Below, piece after piece: positions 1 to 12,455 of a DNA stretch of 64,000 bases (position 1 is its first letter; the number at the start of each line of letters is the position of its first letter). Origin of the DNA: Trissonchulus latispiculum (lineage: Eukaryota; Nematoda; Enoplea; Enoplida; Ironidae); assembly GCA_030248195.1 (NCBI GenBank), contig JASAND010028778.1, forward strand, positions 1 through 64,000, given 5' to 3'. The notes beneath the pieces were generated by a model that worked only from the letters and a program-made list of their open reading frames with translations, was not told where the DNA came from and did not search any database. Both the position numbers and the translations under genes were made by a program.

Positions 1-20
1 ATTATATATATATATATATA
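1..20. repeat. (TA)n microsatellite at window edge
   Basis: Alternating TA from the first base; it is cut by the window edge, so its true length is unknown. Confidence 0.8.
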
Positions 21-564
21 CATAAAATACGTATATTATAATGTGCTTCTATGTAGGTATCCTTTTGTGCAGTGCTTTTGTGGTGATTTTTTTGAAACGC
101 TATAACTTTCGCAATTTTGGGAATTGGAATGAGCTTTATACATCATTTTAAAGCTTATAACCTGTACATTCTCATGAGCTTACGAAACTAGCAAAATTAG
201 CACAAAACTAGCAAAAATTTTCTGGCATACTGACATCTGACAGGCTGAATACAGACCAAGAATTTTTGAACATCGATTTTTCAAAACTGCAAAATCGGCC
301 AAAATTTTTTCTAAGTAAGGTGGAATTTATTATGTAGAGAGAAACTGCCCTTTCTGCGAGAAAAATAGACAAGAAGACCCCTAAAAGGGGTTTAGTTCCG
401 CATTAGAGATTCTAACACCATTTTGTGATCGTGAAACAACATATATGAAATATTGTTGACGTATAAGCAAATTAATCATGCGTGTACTGTATACATGCTG
501 CATAATAGTGTACACAATACTAATCCTGTTAAAGACAAAAATCCGCCTTAGAAATAGCGGCACA

Positions 565-1480
565 CCTGGCTTTATACTACAGCGGGGGGGTGGGTAGGGG
601 GTGGGCGCCCCCCCCTAGAATCGCCCCTCCAGGATTCGGGCCTTCCCGCCAGAACTTTAAAGCTCCCGGAGGGTAAATTTTGAAAAATGTTTCCGGCTTC
701 GCCGGATTTTTAAACATTTTTAAGCATTTTTAGCTATTTAAGCTTAAATTTAGGTTAAAAATAGTTAATATTTTAGCTCAGCAGCAAAAAATAGCCATTT
801 TTAAAGCATTTTTCGAAAAAAGTCTATCCCCCCAGAAATCCGTGCCCCCCCGGGGGACTTCGCCCCCAACTCCCCCAGAAATTTTTGCCTAGGAAAAAGC
901 AAGCACACTACTGTTCCTACTCTAATTCGATTAATTCCACCATGATGGGCAATCTCCACACAGTGAAACTGGGCCTGCTCTCCGACCGTTTCATCCTCAT
1001 CGTCCGATTCATCTGAACTATTCTCATCTTCGCCTTTCTCTAAAAATTAAGAAAAGCCGATGGTACGTTAATAAAAAGCAGAGAGTACCGTTGAACCAGC
1101 AGCAAGATCTAACCACACACCATTCAAACATAGTAGTGCAAAATGCAGGGCAGTTTTTAGGTTTTTTCCGGGGGGGGGGAGGAGGCGTACCCGTGGGGAT
1201 TTTTTGCAAGAATGAGCCAAAAAATGGTATTTTTGGAGTATTTTGCATGGTGAAACGCAAAAAGTTCTCAAAACGTTGATTTAAGCTAAAATAGCTTAGC
1301 TAAAATAGCTAAAATAATAAAAATTTTTAGGAAAAAAATTCCGGCGAAGCCAGAAAATTTTTGAAAATATGCCTATTATTGGCAAAAATTTGGGCTTCCA
1401 AAAAATCCCGGGGGAGCAAAAATCCAGGAGGGGGCTATTTCGGGGTGGAGGTCAATTTCGGGTGGGCCCCCTGTAAAAAT
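565..1480. repeat. G/C-run-rich inverted repeat with CCGGCTTCGCCGG core
   Basis: The left half (about 575-870) and the right half (about 1,140-1,480) resemble each other in inverted orientation. Both carry runs of G or C, a Gly/Pro-rich-looking GC block, the palindromic motif TTCCGGCTTCGCCGG (near 690; inverted near 1,340) and AT-rich stretches with TTTTTAGC or GCTAAAA. No conserved reading frame runs through it; the short open frames here follow from the G-runs. It is probably a nonautonomous repeat. The same palindromic core recurs near 42,045, 50,622 and 53,065. Confidence 0.4.
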
Positions 1481-1934
1481 CCCATGAAATGCGTCGTATT
1501 ATCGCCGCCTAGCAGCAAAATTCAAACAAGGGATCTTAATTGACTATACACAAGCGGCATATACGTACCTTGGCAGCACAAATTGCGAAGCCTCAACAAT
1601 ACAATAGCATTGTCACGCATTCTTTCAGCCTGAGTCCCAGCAGCGATGTATAACTCCGAAGACTGATCCAGAACCCCAGGTTGTTCAAAAACGGTGTCAA
1701 ACGATAGACACGGATTCCCTGAATACAGACAACAATTGTCAACCCTGGAAAGCTATTTTTCTAGATCCAGACGTCATATATACGTATAAATTGAAGTGGA
1801 AGTACGTATAGCACATCTGGTCACCTCAAAAGCGATATAATATGCTTGCTTGAAATAAGATCTTGAGATAAGCAATTAGAAAATAACGTAACGTTATTAA
1901 CACTGAAATAAGAGCTGCGCGACGAAATACGTGC
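1481..1934. other. no recognisable feature
   Basis: AT-rich single-copy-looking DNA. I see no coding frame, RNA gene or clear repeat here. Confidence 0.5.
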
Positions 1935-3222
1935 ATATACAAGTAACAAAAATGCTCCGCAAAAAAGAGGATAATATGTGTGTGTTGGCTGTGTCTATAT
2001 TATATCCTTTACATTTCGGTTAAAGAAGTAAAGACAAAAGTTTCATAGGCACGTGACGTTATTTGGCACAGCAAGTTTGGGTGGGTGGCTCCATGACAAA
2101 AATTGTTCCGTTCGCTTAGGACTTTCATTTGACACAAATTTGACCACTTTTGAAAAATTCCATTTTTGACCTAAAATCGCCTAAGTCCCACCCACCACAG
2201 CACTCTACAGCCACTTTAGGTACGCAGTTCTATGACAAAAGTTGCTCAGCTCACTCAGGGCTTTCATTTGATACCAAATTTGACCACTTTTGAAAAATTT
2301 TATTTTCGACCACTTGATCCCCCACCCGACTGACCCTTCAAACGGCAAACTGGGACCAGCCCAGCAATATAGGCACGTCGGACGGCAAAACGGATACCGG
2401 GAATGAGCTGGGCACAACAGAAAACCCCTATAGACAAAGTTTTGACAGGACAGGTAGAGCCTACCATGGACCTCCAGGAAGCGGTTTCCGACTTCACACT
2501 CCCAACGGCAAAGTGGAATCAGCTCAGCAAGATGGGTAAGTCTGACGGTAAAACTGACTGCGGGAATCGATTCTCCGTGCCAGAAAACCATTGTATGGAA
2601 GGTCTGATCTTTTAAAGTTGAATAGATTGAGAGAAATTTCGATTTTACATTTTTCGAATTTTCGCCATTTTTGACGGGTCAGTGTGGTCGCTAGGGAAGT
2701 GGTAGAGAAACGCAACCTGGACCGTTAGTTAGATCAATATATGTGATTTCTGAATATAAAAGAAATCAGCTCCAGGTCGTAACGTTCGACCTGAGCGACG
2801 ACCACAAAAATGGTCACTTCGCTATGAGCCGACTTTGCGGCGCCACTGCGGCGCTGTGGCGCAAAAAGGTTGTGATTCTTAAATTCTTTAAAGGGTACTA
2901 CTAGACCCTATAGCCCTTTAGGTTGGCCCACCGCTGCAGTTCAAGTGAAAGCGGCGAACATTATGTACAATACAACCATCAAATAGGAGAAACCGGAAAA
3001 AAATCGCCGCCAAAACCGGTCCGGGTGCGACTTTTTAACGGTAAGTGATACGGGGCTGAAACTTCAGATATACTAAACTCGATGTACTCTACAATTTGCG
3101 CATAAAATCTGCGCAGGATCTGCGCAGGATTTTGCGCAGCTTCTGCGCAGCTTATTTTACACTGTCTCCAGCCACTTTTCACACATATTATAGGGGTCGC
3201 TACCGCGACCCCTATGATACTA
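1935..3222 (+). repeat. repeat A, copy 1 (hairpin-ended)
   Basis: This copy matches the inverted copy at 13,952-18,965 over almost its full length. Inside are diverged tandem modules (CCCACCCATCTTGCTG-type and the CAAATTTGACCACTTTTGAAAAA type) and a block rich in GGCGCC/GCGGCGC. The end carries an 11-bp perfect stem, ATAGGGGTCGC / GCGACCCCTAT, with a 4-nt loop at 3,190-3,215. No coding capacity is visible, so this is a nonautonomous element of unknown class. Confidence 0.65.
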
Positions 3223-3419
3223 GTCAGTGGCGCAGCCAGGTCTTTGTGACGGGGCATGCGGATATGGACGTATGCAAGGAGGGGTGTTGGGAGTTTGAAT
3301 CCCCCTTTTCGTCCGACTCCCCCGGGATTTTGATTTTTTAGTGAGCTCCCAACCAGAAAACAACTACAACAGAACAACTATCTATCACAACTATCACAAC
3401 AACAACAACAAAAGATCAA
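3223..3419. other. spacer between repeat A copies; MITE-like end
   Basis: Begins with CAGTGGCGCAGCCAGG near 3,226, which resembles the terminus of many hAT-type MITEs, and ends in a CAACAACAACAA tract. No partner terminus was found, so a complete element is not claimed. Confidence 0.3.
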
Positions 3420-4006
3420 GAAATTTCGATTTTTCATTTTTCGAATTTTGACGGGCCACTCTGGTCGCCAGGGAAGTGATAGAGAAACGCAACCTGGACC
3501 GTTAGTTAGTTCAATATATGTAATTTCTGAATATAAAAAGAAATCAGCTCCAGCTTGTAACGCTCGACCTGAGCGACGACCACAAAAATGGTCACTTTTC
3601 GCTATGAGCCGAATTTGCGGCGCCACTGCGGCGCTGTGGCGCAGCTGCGGCGCAAAAAAGTTGCGATTCTTAAATTCCGTAGAGGGTACTACTAGACCCT
3701 ATAGCCCTTTAGGTTGTCCCACCGCTGCAGATCACGTGAAAGCGGCGAACATTACGTACAACAATACAACCATCAAATAGGAGAAACCGAAAAAAAACAT
3801 CGCCGCCATAACCGGTCCGAGGCGCAACTTTTTAACGGTAAGTGAGACGGGGCTGAAACTCCACAGATAAACTAAACTCGATGTGCTCTACAATTTGCGC
3901 ATGAAATCTGCGCAGGATCTGCACAGGATTTTGCGCAGCTTATTTTACATGTCTCCAGCCACTTTTCACACATATTATAGGGGTCGCTGCCGCGACCCCT
4001 ATGATA
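3420..4006 (+). repeat. repeat A, copy 2 (short form)
   Basis: Closely matches the last 590 bp of copy 1 in the same orientation, including the terminal 11-bp stem at 3,977-4,002. It lacks the upstream tandem modules of copies 1 and 3. Confidence 0.65.
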
Positions 4007-4540
4007 TATATAACACTGTATGTCTAATTCCCCATACTTGCACAACAGCCTACAAAAATATTACTGTATTCTGCGAATCCACAGAAAATTGCCCGTCGTC
4101 ACATCTAAAACAAGCCCGCCCAAATCACCAAAATAAACCGTGATCACTGATCAATAAACAACCAAACACCTGTTCTAAAATCATGGAACATCTGGTAAGC
4201 CGTCTGATCACGTACTAATTCTTCACCTGCACGTAATGGTCTACTAACACCAGGAACATAAACCTAAACAGAAATGCATGTACTAGTGTAGATGGTAACG
4301 AAACTAACTAGCATCTAACTGACTACACCAACCAGTGTATAAACATTAGTGACGGCACTGGATATCCGGATACGTAATATCCGATTTGAGAAAAATATCC
4401 GGATATCCGTTAACATTTTAGACAATGCAATGAAAAATATGCAAACGTTTGACAAAAATTTCAAAATGTTTAAAATCTTTTTCAAAAAATTTTCTAAAAT
4501 ACTAGTGGGAAAATGCCCTAAACGGGTATGCATGGGCTAG

Positions 4541-5125
4541 AATAGGGAAAGAAGAGAGGGCGGAAAATGCCAATAGACTAGTCAGTCAGCGCAGAAAATG
4601 ATAGAAACTAGATTCAGCGCCGAAGAAGGAATGCAATCGGCGCTGAAATAATAGAAACTAGATTCAGAACCCAATAGGAAATGCAGTCGGCGCAGAAAAT
4701 GATAGAAACCAGATTCAGCGCCGAATAGGGAATGCAGTCTGGTAGCGTGGAACAGGCAATTCCTCCGTCCATCCTATTCGCGTGATCTGCTTTGCACTAC
4801 CGTAGAACGCGGTACTTTGTTTGAAATTATGCAGGCTACACCTTATATCCATTATGTATATACGTACATAAAAGCAAAACCAGCTTGCCGCAGAATAAGC
4901 TTTTTGGTTAATGACGGTTCGTAAAATGATGCAGTTAACATTGAATCTAGCTTCTATCATTTTCAGCGCCGACTGCATTCCCTATTTGGGGCTGAATCTA
5001 GTTTCTATCATTTTCTGCACCGACTGCACTGCATTCCCTCTTCGGCGCTGAATCTAGTTCTGTCATTTTCTGCGCCGACTGACTAGTCTATTGGCATTTT
5101 CCCGCCTTTCCTTCTTTCCATATTC
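4541..5125. mobile_element. foldback element with tandem-repeat arms
   Basis: The left arm (4,541-4,740) and the right arm (about 4,940-5,125) are inverted copies. Each holds two to three units of about 65 bp built from GATAGAAACTAGATTCAGCGCC plus GGAATGCAGTCGGCGC-like pieces, shown here in parts. The outer ends read GGAAAGAAG...GGCGGAAAATGCC in both arms. About 200 bp of unrelated sequence lies between them. Arms built of tandem units are typical of Foldback-type elements. No coding frame. Confidence 0.6.
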
Positions 5126-5149
5126 CATATTCTTTCCATAAACCGTCGT

Positions 5150-5990
5150 AAAAACGATTTGAAGAAACCAAATAGTATTTTTGTAAGCACGTTTAAGGCA
5201 TTTTGTCATTTGTACGGAGCATTAACCGTTTCTATTGGTTTGCTTGCGCACCAAAGGGTTTCTCTGAAAACAATTGGGATTGGCTTCTGTACGACATGTA
5301 CGGGGAGGGGGTCGCCGCGCTACGTGGGATTGGTCGGTTGGACAATTTCAAAGGACGCAATTGTTTCCGTATTATGTATATCAAAGACTTTTCCAAAGGG
5401 ATACACGGAAAACAGACTTAAGGGGAGTTTCGAACGCCTACCCTGTGGGGGCATCGCGCCGCGTGGGGATTGATAAAATTTAAAAGAACGCAATTTTCCC
5501 TACGCATATTATGTAAATCAGAAAACTTATCCAAAACGTTTCTCGGAAAACAGAATGAAGGGGGGTCGAACGTCTACCGGAGGGGGGCCTCGCTACGTGG
5601 GGGATGGCACAATTACAAAGAACGCAATTATTTCTACACGTAATGTATATATATGTATACAAAAGACTTTTCCAAAGGGATACTCGGAAAACAGACAAAT
5701 TTAAAAATCTTAAAGAACGCAATTGTTTCCGCACTTATATACGTGTAGATCGAAAAACGTTTTCAAAGCGTTTGTCGGAAAAAAGAATCAAGGGGGGGGG
5801 GGTCGAACACCTACCGGTGGGGGGTCGTCTCGCTTCGTTAGAGTTTCAAAAATTTGAACGAACGCAATCGTTTCCGTACGCATACGTGTATCAGAAAACG
5901 CTTCCAAAGAGTCTCTCGGAAACCAATTAAGTAGGGGGAGGGTCGAACGCCCACCGGCCCGGGGTTGTTGTTCCGCGGCGTGGGCTGGCA
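5150..5990 (+). repeat. tandem satellite, about 135-bp unit, 5-6 copies
   Basis: The landmark GAACGCAATTGTTTCCG-like motif recurs at about 5,352, 5,484, 5,618, 5,714 and 5,857. Each copy is followed by a CAGAAAAC..TTTCCAAA..CTCGGAAAACAGA-type stretch and a G-run with TCGAACGCCTACC. Spacing is 132, 134, 96 and 143 bp, so one unit is shortened. The open frames through the array are by-products of the repeats. Confidence 0.65.
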
Positions 5991-7254
5991 ATAAATGTTC
6001 GACTCAACACGGGCTTACATTTCACAACAAATATGACGACCTTTGTAAAAAATGACTTAAGACCACCATTCCGGGCCAGACCCCCGGCAAGGGCGGCACA
6101 GACACCTAGACCACTTTACAGGGGTCCTCCAGTGACAAAAAAATGTTCATCTCAACGCGGGCTTTCATTTGTTACCAGATTTGACCACTTTTGAAAAAAT
6201 CGATGGACCCAGACCCCGGTCCAGAAGCCTGGGCAGGGCACCACAGGCCGCTAGGAACACTGCAGGGTATTTTTAAGGATTTTTTCGGGGGGGGGGCTTC
6301 CCGGGGGCCCGAAAAAATCGAAATCCTGCTATGTACACAGACCTACGGGGAGGTCCTATCCTACCTATACCAAACTTATTTCCGCAGAAATGGGGAAAAA
6401 TTGTTCAAAAACCCCATATGGTACGTATATATATAGGAAATCTAAGACCTCCGATCTCTAGATGGAGGGGGGGGGGTGAAAACACTAAACAGGAGAGAAA
6501 GTCGTGCACTGAAAATTCAATATATCTGTCATTATCTCTGATATTATCTCAAAAACGGCTCGGACGATTTCGCTCAAATTTTCACAGCATGTACCCCTCG
6601 TGAAGGGGTTTCTACTGGTACAATATGAAACCTCTAGCTCAACTCCTCCGCCGGCACCAGGCAAAACTATGTTCCAACACTACGCAATACGCCTATTTTT
6701 CCCTATTCTAGGTAGTGCACTGACGCGCACTACCTGATTTTTAAATCCAAGGTTGTATATTAGTCAGGGCGGGGAAAACACCCGAAAAAACGCACCCACC
6801 CAGAGAACTCAAGATAGCACAATGAAAGCGCGATCTTTTTACAGTAAAACCATGCCCATAAGGTTGGTTTGGACCAAAGCGGTCTATTCTGATAGTGTTC
6901 CAAAGTTGATAACTCAAAACACCTCTAAAACCTAAGAAACTTTAAATATTGCTATGAATCAATAGAACTAGGAGCGATATATACCATGGTACAAACACAA
7001 GCTCTCTCAGCCTTAAGTCAGAAAAGTTAAAGCCTTAGTTCCGTATTGTTTCCCCGCCCTGACTATACGTATGTGTATAGTTTGGTTTTATGACAGTTCA
7101 TAAGGCAGCGAAAACTTAAAATTTGAAGTGTGAAATAAAAAATTTTCTCGACTGTAACTTTTGAATTGGCGGGTAACCGGATATCCAGATGTCCGTTAAC
7201 CCAACATAGGCGGATATCCGGATATAAAAAATATCCGGTGCCCGCCCGCCACTA
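5991..7254. other. G-rich repetitive DNA without genes
   Basis: Two diverged copies of a roughly 130-bp module (TCAACRCGGGCTTWCATTT) lie at 6,000-6,260 and resemble the modules of repeat A. The rest holds G-runs (6,288, 6,460) and AT-rich sequence. No supported gene. Confidence 0.4.
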
Positions 7255-9802
7255 ATATAAACATTGTATATATATATATATATATATACATATATATACG
7301 TACAACAACATGTTTATTCTTGTACACAAACAAGGTTCAAACCTTGCGCTTATTTGATGAGAGACTAGTATCTCCGCCAGGATCCCCTTCTACTTCCATC
7401 TGCGCTTCATCATTATCCCGACTCATATTGTCGCATGTACGTAGATATATATTATGCTGAGCCTATAATACCTTTGCCGTAAAATCTGCGAAATGATATT
7501 AAAATGAATAATTATATATTAAAAGGACTTCCTGAAATTCACGTACACAAGAAATGCTTCGATCAAATGACGTACGTATAAAAAAAGCAAAAAGCGTGAC
7601 ACTTTGCGCACTTAAGTTTTTAGCGGACAACGGAGGACTAGATTTTAAAAATTGTAGCCATGATGGAGTGAAAAGCCAACCCCTTTTTGGGAAATGCCCA
7701 CCCATAGGTGTATGCAACGGAGGTTTGGGGTGGAGGGCTCCCCCAACTTTTTATGGGGTCCTCTGGACTGGAGACTCTCCAACCCTCACCAAATGTTTCT
7801 ATTTTCATGCCATTTTCAGCCGTTTCTAATACGAAAACACATGCAACCAAGAAGTAATTTTAATATTAGACAGTGGTTTAAACTCGTGAACTTGATTGCC
7901 ATGTTTCCAAGTCCAAAATACGGCTAATATTGAACCAGAAAGCCTCTAATAGTTAAAATATTTATAGATAAAACGTATATATATATATATATATATTTTG
8001 GCTGCAATAATAAAAAGTTTAAGCCAAAAGTTTGTATATACTTTTTAGAAAATGTTTGCAAAATACAGCTTAAAAATAGCGAATCTGGCCTATTTTCGCA
8101 CCTCCGGAGCGACTATATATATACACCCATTTGCCAGTTAGGCGAGGGGAGGCTGGGAAATGAAAACCCCTCCCTTCGAGTTAACTAAACGAGAATTTCA
8201 TCAACAATTCCGTACGTACGAAGAATGTAAAGAATTTGCACCTTTTGATGCGACAGACAAATTGCTGTAATATAATATATATAAGACATTTTAAGACAGA
8301 ACTTCACAGCTAAAGTGGAAATATTTTTTCCAATGTTTCGACCCTCAGTAAAAATGCAAACCAATAGGTGTATATACTAGGAAGGGAGGTGGACATAGGT
8401 GTAAGGTGTAATCTACATCATAAAGTAATTTTAAAATTAGACACCAGTTTTAAACTCAAAAACTTGATTGCCAACATGTTTCCAAGTCCAAAATAAGGTC
8501 AAAATTGAGTCATAAAGTCTAATACAGTTAAAAACGATATTTCTCGCAATAATAAACACTTTACGCCAAAAATTTGGACATTTGTGAAATTTTATGCAAA
8601 ATTTATAGCAATGTTCACAAAAACAATCAAAACTCGAATTTTTGATGGCTATTTCGCAAATGAAGTCCGATCGAAAAACTTTTGGTGCGTATGCGACGGT
8701 AGTGACCCCTCTACAAATTTCATCCCGGTAGCCTTTGTGTAGCGTGGCTTGAGTAATAAAAAATTTTTGTAATTTTTCTTTTGTGAACGAATTCACAAAA
8801 GAAAAATCACTTGTTCACAAAAAACAATCACTGCCGGATCTGATCTCAGGATTTTGTCTACGATACGATTTGGCTGAGAAGTTGCCCCTAGGGTAAATCG
8901 AGGTTGCTGATTTCAAAAATCAAATTGAGAGATCGATCCGATCGATCGATCAAACAATTTTTGTAACCAATTTTCGTTAAAAGTCGCCCCTGGAGGCTGT
9001 GTTTTTTGTTTGCGAAAAAACTGCGAAATTCCGCACATTTTTGAAAATTCCGCAACTTTATTCGGAGATCTGCGTAAGGTTCCGCAAAAAATTTTGGCCT
9101 TGAGCAGAAATTTCCAGTTATTTCTGATACTAAATACATGGTTTTCAGGTACTTTTTGCAGAAAATTTCAAAAAATTTCTATGTTCGTAGACACCTTTCA
9201 TTCTTATCTGAGATAGAATACTTAGTGCAAGCGTATGCAATAAATTCTTTTCGCACAAACTAATTTCCTAAAACATCTGAAGATGTATATATATGCGTAC
9301 ATGTACATATATGTATGTATATATATATGTACACATAGTGCCCACATGCAGTATATTTTACGTTTTGACTGGCTGGCGAAATCAAAGCTTTGAGTATTTC
9401 CATTAAGGATTTTCCTCTGTTTTGCAAAATTTTCTCAGCTTCTGGGGGGCTCCACCCCCCAGACCCCCCCGCGTCTCTGCCTTTAAATTTATATTCTTGA
9501 CAAATACACGCGTACACACGCTTCGACTTTGGAAAAAATAGTTGTAACTTGGTTAATACTATTCGTGTAATGTTAAAATGCTTTTAAATACGTAATTATA
9601 TAATAAAATTCATTAGTTCTCTTAGAAAAATTAAAAAATATGATTTTTGGAAGACTGCGTAAAAGTTTGCAAAAAGTTTCGACGAAAAAAAATTCGGGGG
9701 TTCTGATTTCGAATCTGCAGTCGAAATTTCGATTGGCGCTGTCAAATTCGAGCTATATATTGACGAATTTTTGAAAAATCAATGCAAATCTGTAAGTATA
9801 TA
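7255..9802. other. noncoding AT-rich stretch with microsatellites and a hairpin
   Basis: Contains (TA)n tracts at about 7,268-7,300 and 7,975-7,996, an ATGTATAC-rich simple tract near 9,290-9,330, and a perfect hairpin at 8,774-8,807. A GGGGGGCTCCACCCCCCAG module at 9,440-9,470 recurs in the 11-12 kb region. Open frames here (for example 8,437-8,796) show no domain and no codon pattern that I trust. Confidence 0.45.
8774..8807. repeat. perfect 15-bp hairpin
   Basis: Arms TTTTTCTTTTGTGAA (8,774-8,788) and TTCACAAAAGAAAAA (8,793-8,807) pair perfectly around a CGAA loop. Function unknown. Confidence 0.7.
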
Positions 9803-10014
9803 GCCATGGGGGGAAAACCCACGTTTTCGGATTTTGGCTGGAACTTTTTTTACTATAAGGACTAGATGAGAACTTTATATACCATCATCGTACTTGGCGT
9901 ATATACTTAGAACTTTTTTAAGCCCGTTTGCACTTCTCTGCTCCCTGGAAATTTTGGTTGGGGGGGCAAACTTCGAAAATTTGGTGGTCGACCCCCGAAA
10001 TGTAATGGGGAGTA
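9803..10014 (-). repeat. inverted extra end of repeat B
   Basis: This segment is an inverted copy of the right end of repeat B found at 12,456-12,543 and 20,925-21,012 (landmarks GATGGTATATAAAGTTCTC and GTTCCAGCCAAAATCCGAAA). It abuts repeat B copy 1, so that copy has either a longer foldback end or a second truncated copy beside it. Confidence 0.5.
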
Positions 10015-11027
10015 TAGCCATGGGGTGAAAAAAACCCACCCCCTTTTTGGGGAAAAAACCCAAACGCCTCCTGGGTCATGGGTTGGAGATATGAGCTCCA
10101 AAACATAGCAGCAGGAAGCGCGACTCTTTCTAACCTATGTATGCAAAGATCAAGTTATTTGGTCCACTCCTGCTTATTTTATGACATTTATTTTGAAAAT
10201 GACAACTACTTTTTGGTTCAACCATCCAAAAATTTACCAAAAGTTTGGACCGATGTAACTTTTGACTGGGTTGGTCTAAAAAAGTTTTGCAAATATCTGC
10301 AATGATGGCAACTCTTCCTCTTTGCACACAGCCAAAATTAGACCGATCCGCTGTACCGTTAGTCTGGCACATTGCCAAACGTGGCGGGGGAAAAACCCAC
10401 TTTGGGGGGAAAAACCCACCCAAATTTTGTGGAAAAATTTTTTAACAACTCAACTCGGAAACAATTAGAGACTATAGCACGGTACTATCGAGCACGCTGT
10501 GTCATCCTATGCGGTCAGATTCGGACAATTTTGCTTACCTGGCTAGCTAGGGGCTAAAAACTTTAAAAGTGCCATTTCGCTGCTGGAGGACCCAATACAG
10601 GTACAATTGTGGATTTTAACAGCCAATTCTACGTAAAAAAACAATTCTCTAAACGATAGAATAATAAGTTTTATCAAATTACATCATTTTTAGCATTTTT
10701 CAAAAATTGCCCTATGTTTATGTGTTAAACTTTATGAAACCTGGCCAGTTGATGCAGCATTTTCAACGGCACATGAGATCTGAAAAAAAGCTACTTAGAT
10801 CGGGTTTTTTGGTTCATACTAACTAAAAAAGGGTTGAATTTTACACTGGAAGCGTCAGAATTGCGATAGAACAATTTTAAGACCTGTGAGGTGTGGGTTT
10901 ATTTTCCCCCCATTTGGATTTTTTTCCCCGCTACTTTTTGCATTATACCGCTCTAACGGTACAACTTAGAGAAGTGCAAATAGGCTTAAAAGAAAGTTCT
11001 AAGTATATACGCCAAGTACGATGGTAT

Positions 11028-12455
11028 CAGGGTTTTCTTTTTGTGTAAAATACTGTGTATTTACACAAAAAAAATAAATTTACACAGTGAAAAACTAATT
11101 TACACACCAAAATACACAGCCACATTTTCGAAAATTTTTGCAAAAAGTGCTCTGAAAAAATAGTTTTCAAGCCCTTCATATTTAAAATAGCTCTAGCTTT
11201 TAGCTGGGGGCTACCGCCCCCAGACTCCCGCCTCTTTCCAATCATTTACCATGGGTTTCTGCATTACGACATCATTATAGCTGCATGATTGTTTCTGCAA
11301 ATACATCTGCTTATCCGGTTGCGTATAATTTATTCACGTACAGCGTGCGAATATTTGTAAGATAGTATAGTAATAATAATATAGCTAGTACATACGATTC
11401 AATATCGTTTCTTGTACCAGGGGTGGATTCACGGGGGGTGGGGGGCTGTCGTCGCGATTCGAACGTAGGAAAAATTAAGGAGAGAAAGAGGAAAAAGGGT
11501 AAAAAACAAAAAATTTCGTGCCTTCGGCGCGAATTTTCTACATTTTCACCGCATATTTATTGCATTTATGAAGAAAAAGCTTGAAATGCATCCGATTTTT
11601 CGGAGAAAATTACCACTTTTGCCTAAAATGTCCAGAATTTTAAAGAATTTTCTCAGTACTTCAGTATGAAAAGAATTAAAGATCTGAAGACCGATTTTAT
11701 TGCAAAAACAAAAAATTTCTTCAACTTCTGGGAGCTCCGCCCCTCAGACCCCCCGCTGGAAAAATGTTACCGCTCCCCCCCGTCACGAAACCCTGGATCC
11801 GCCAGTGTCTTGTACATATCTTTTATCATAAAAAGCAGTCTGAGCCACAAAAAATTGTTGCTGTCTAGCACAATAGGTATTCAAAACGAAAGCTAAAAGA
11901 ATGCAACTTTTCAATGCGTTTTTGCCGATAATTTAAAAAAATTTCTCAACTTCTGGAGGGCTCAGAATGGGTGTTTTCTGTCCATATTATGGAAAATTCC
12001 CCAGCAGCAATTAAAGCTTCGAACCTTTTAGTATGTAACCGGAATGTTGGTGAAAAAATTATTCCAAAAAGTTGGAAAATTAATGAAATGGTTTCAGTAC
12101 GTAGGCGAAGTTTTTTCAGAAATTAGAATTTGTCCAATCCTAGTTTTGGCATTTAATGGATTAATCTTTTTAGACTTTTCCATTGCGAATTTTATTACAA
12201 TTTACAAAATCCGCCCCCAGACCACCCCCGCGTAGGTTCTTCTAGGACGTTACACAAGTGCAATTGCCAGAACTTTTGCTTGAATGATCCGAAAATAACA
12301 TTGTTGCAATAAAATAACGCTTAAATTTATTTTATTTCGTATTATATCTGAAAAACAACACTTTTAGATTTTACACAGCTTCAAACAAAAATACACACTG
12401 AAATTTAAATTTACACAAGATTTACACAGGTCCGATTTTGAAAAAGAAAACCCTG
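11028..12455. mobile_element. nonautonomous hAT-like element in repeat B
   Basis: The left end CAGGGTTTTCTTTTT is matched inverted by the right end AAAAAGAAAACCCTG. A perfect 8-bp duplication GATGGTAT flanks it (11,020-11,027 and 12,456-12,463), and repeat B copy 2 shows the uninterrupted site at about 20,929. An 8-bp duplication with a CAGGG-type end is characteristic of the hAT superfamily. Length 1,428 bp. No transposase is visible; it contains the MITE at 11,418-11,807. Confidence 0.8.
11418..11807. mobile_element. hAT-type MITE nested in the hAT-like element
   Basis: The left end CAGGGGTGGATTCACGGGG and the inverted right end CACTGGCGGATCCAGGG are related. A perfect 8-bp duplication TCTTGTAC flanks it (11,410-11,417 and 11,808-11,815). 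Length 390 bp, no coding capacity. The terminus class matches hAT-derived MITEs. Confidence 0.75.

Larger units (their letters stand above)
4347..7254. mobile_element. candidate hAT-like composite element
   Basis: Left end TAGTGACGGCAC and right end (inverted) TAGTGGCGGGC are similar. Both are followed inward by GGATATCCGG-rich palindromic sequence (4,360-4,415 and 7,165-7,245). The flanks carry the 8-mer ATAAACAT (4,339-4,346 and 7,257-7,264), with two extra bases on the right. No transposase frame is visible. The interior is a mosaic of the foldback unit at 4,541-5,125, the satellite at 5,150-5,985 and G-rich DNA. The flank mismatch makes this tentative. Confidence 0.35.

Noticed and set aside
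1024..1279. Overlapping frames with a poly-Pro or poly-Gly stretch
   Set aside because: Generated by a G-run; no domain and open on both strands.
5159..5991. Overlapping open frames with RKTFSK/ENR-type repeats
   Set aside because: By-products of the 135-bp satellite; frames change between units.
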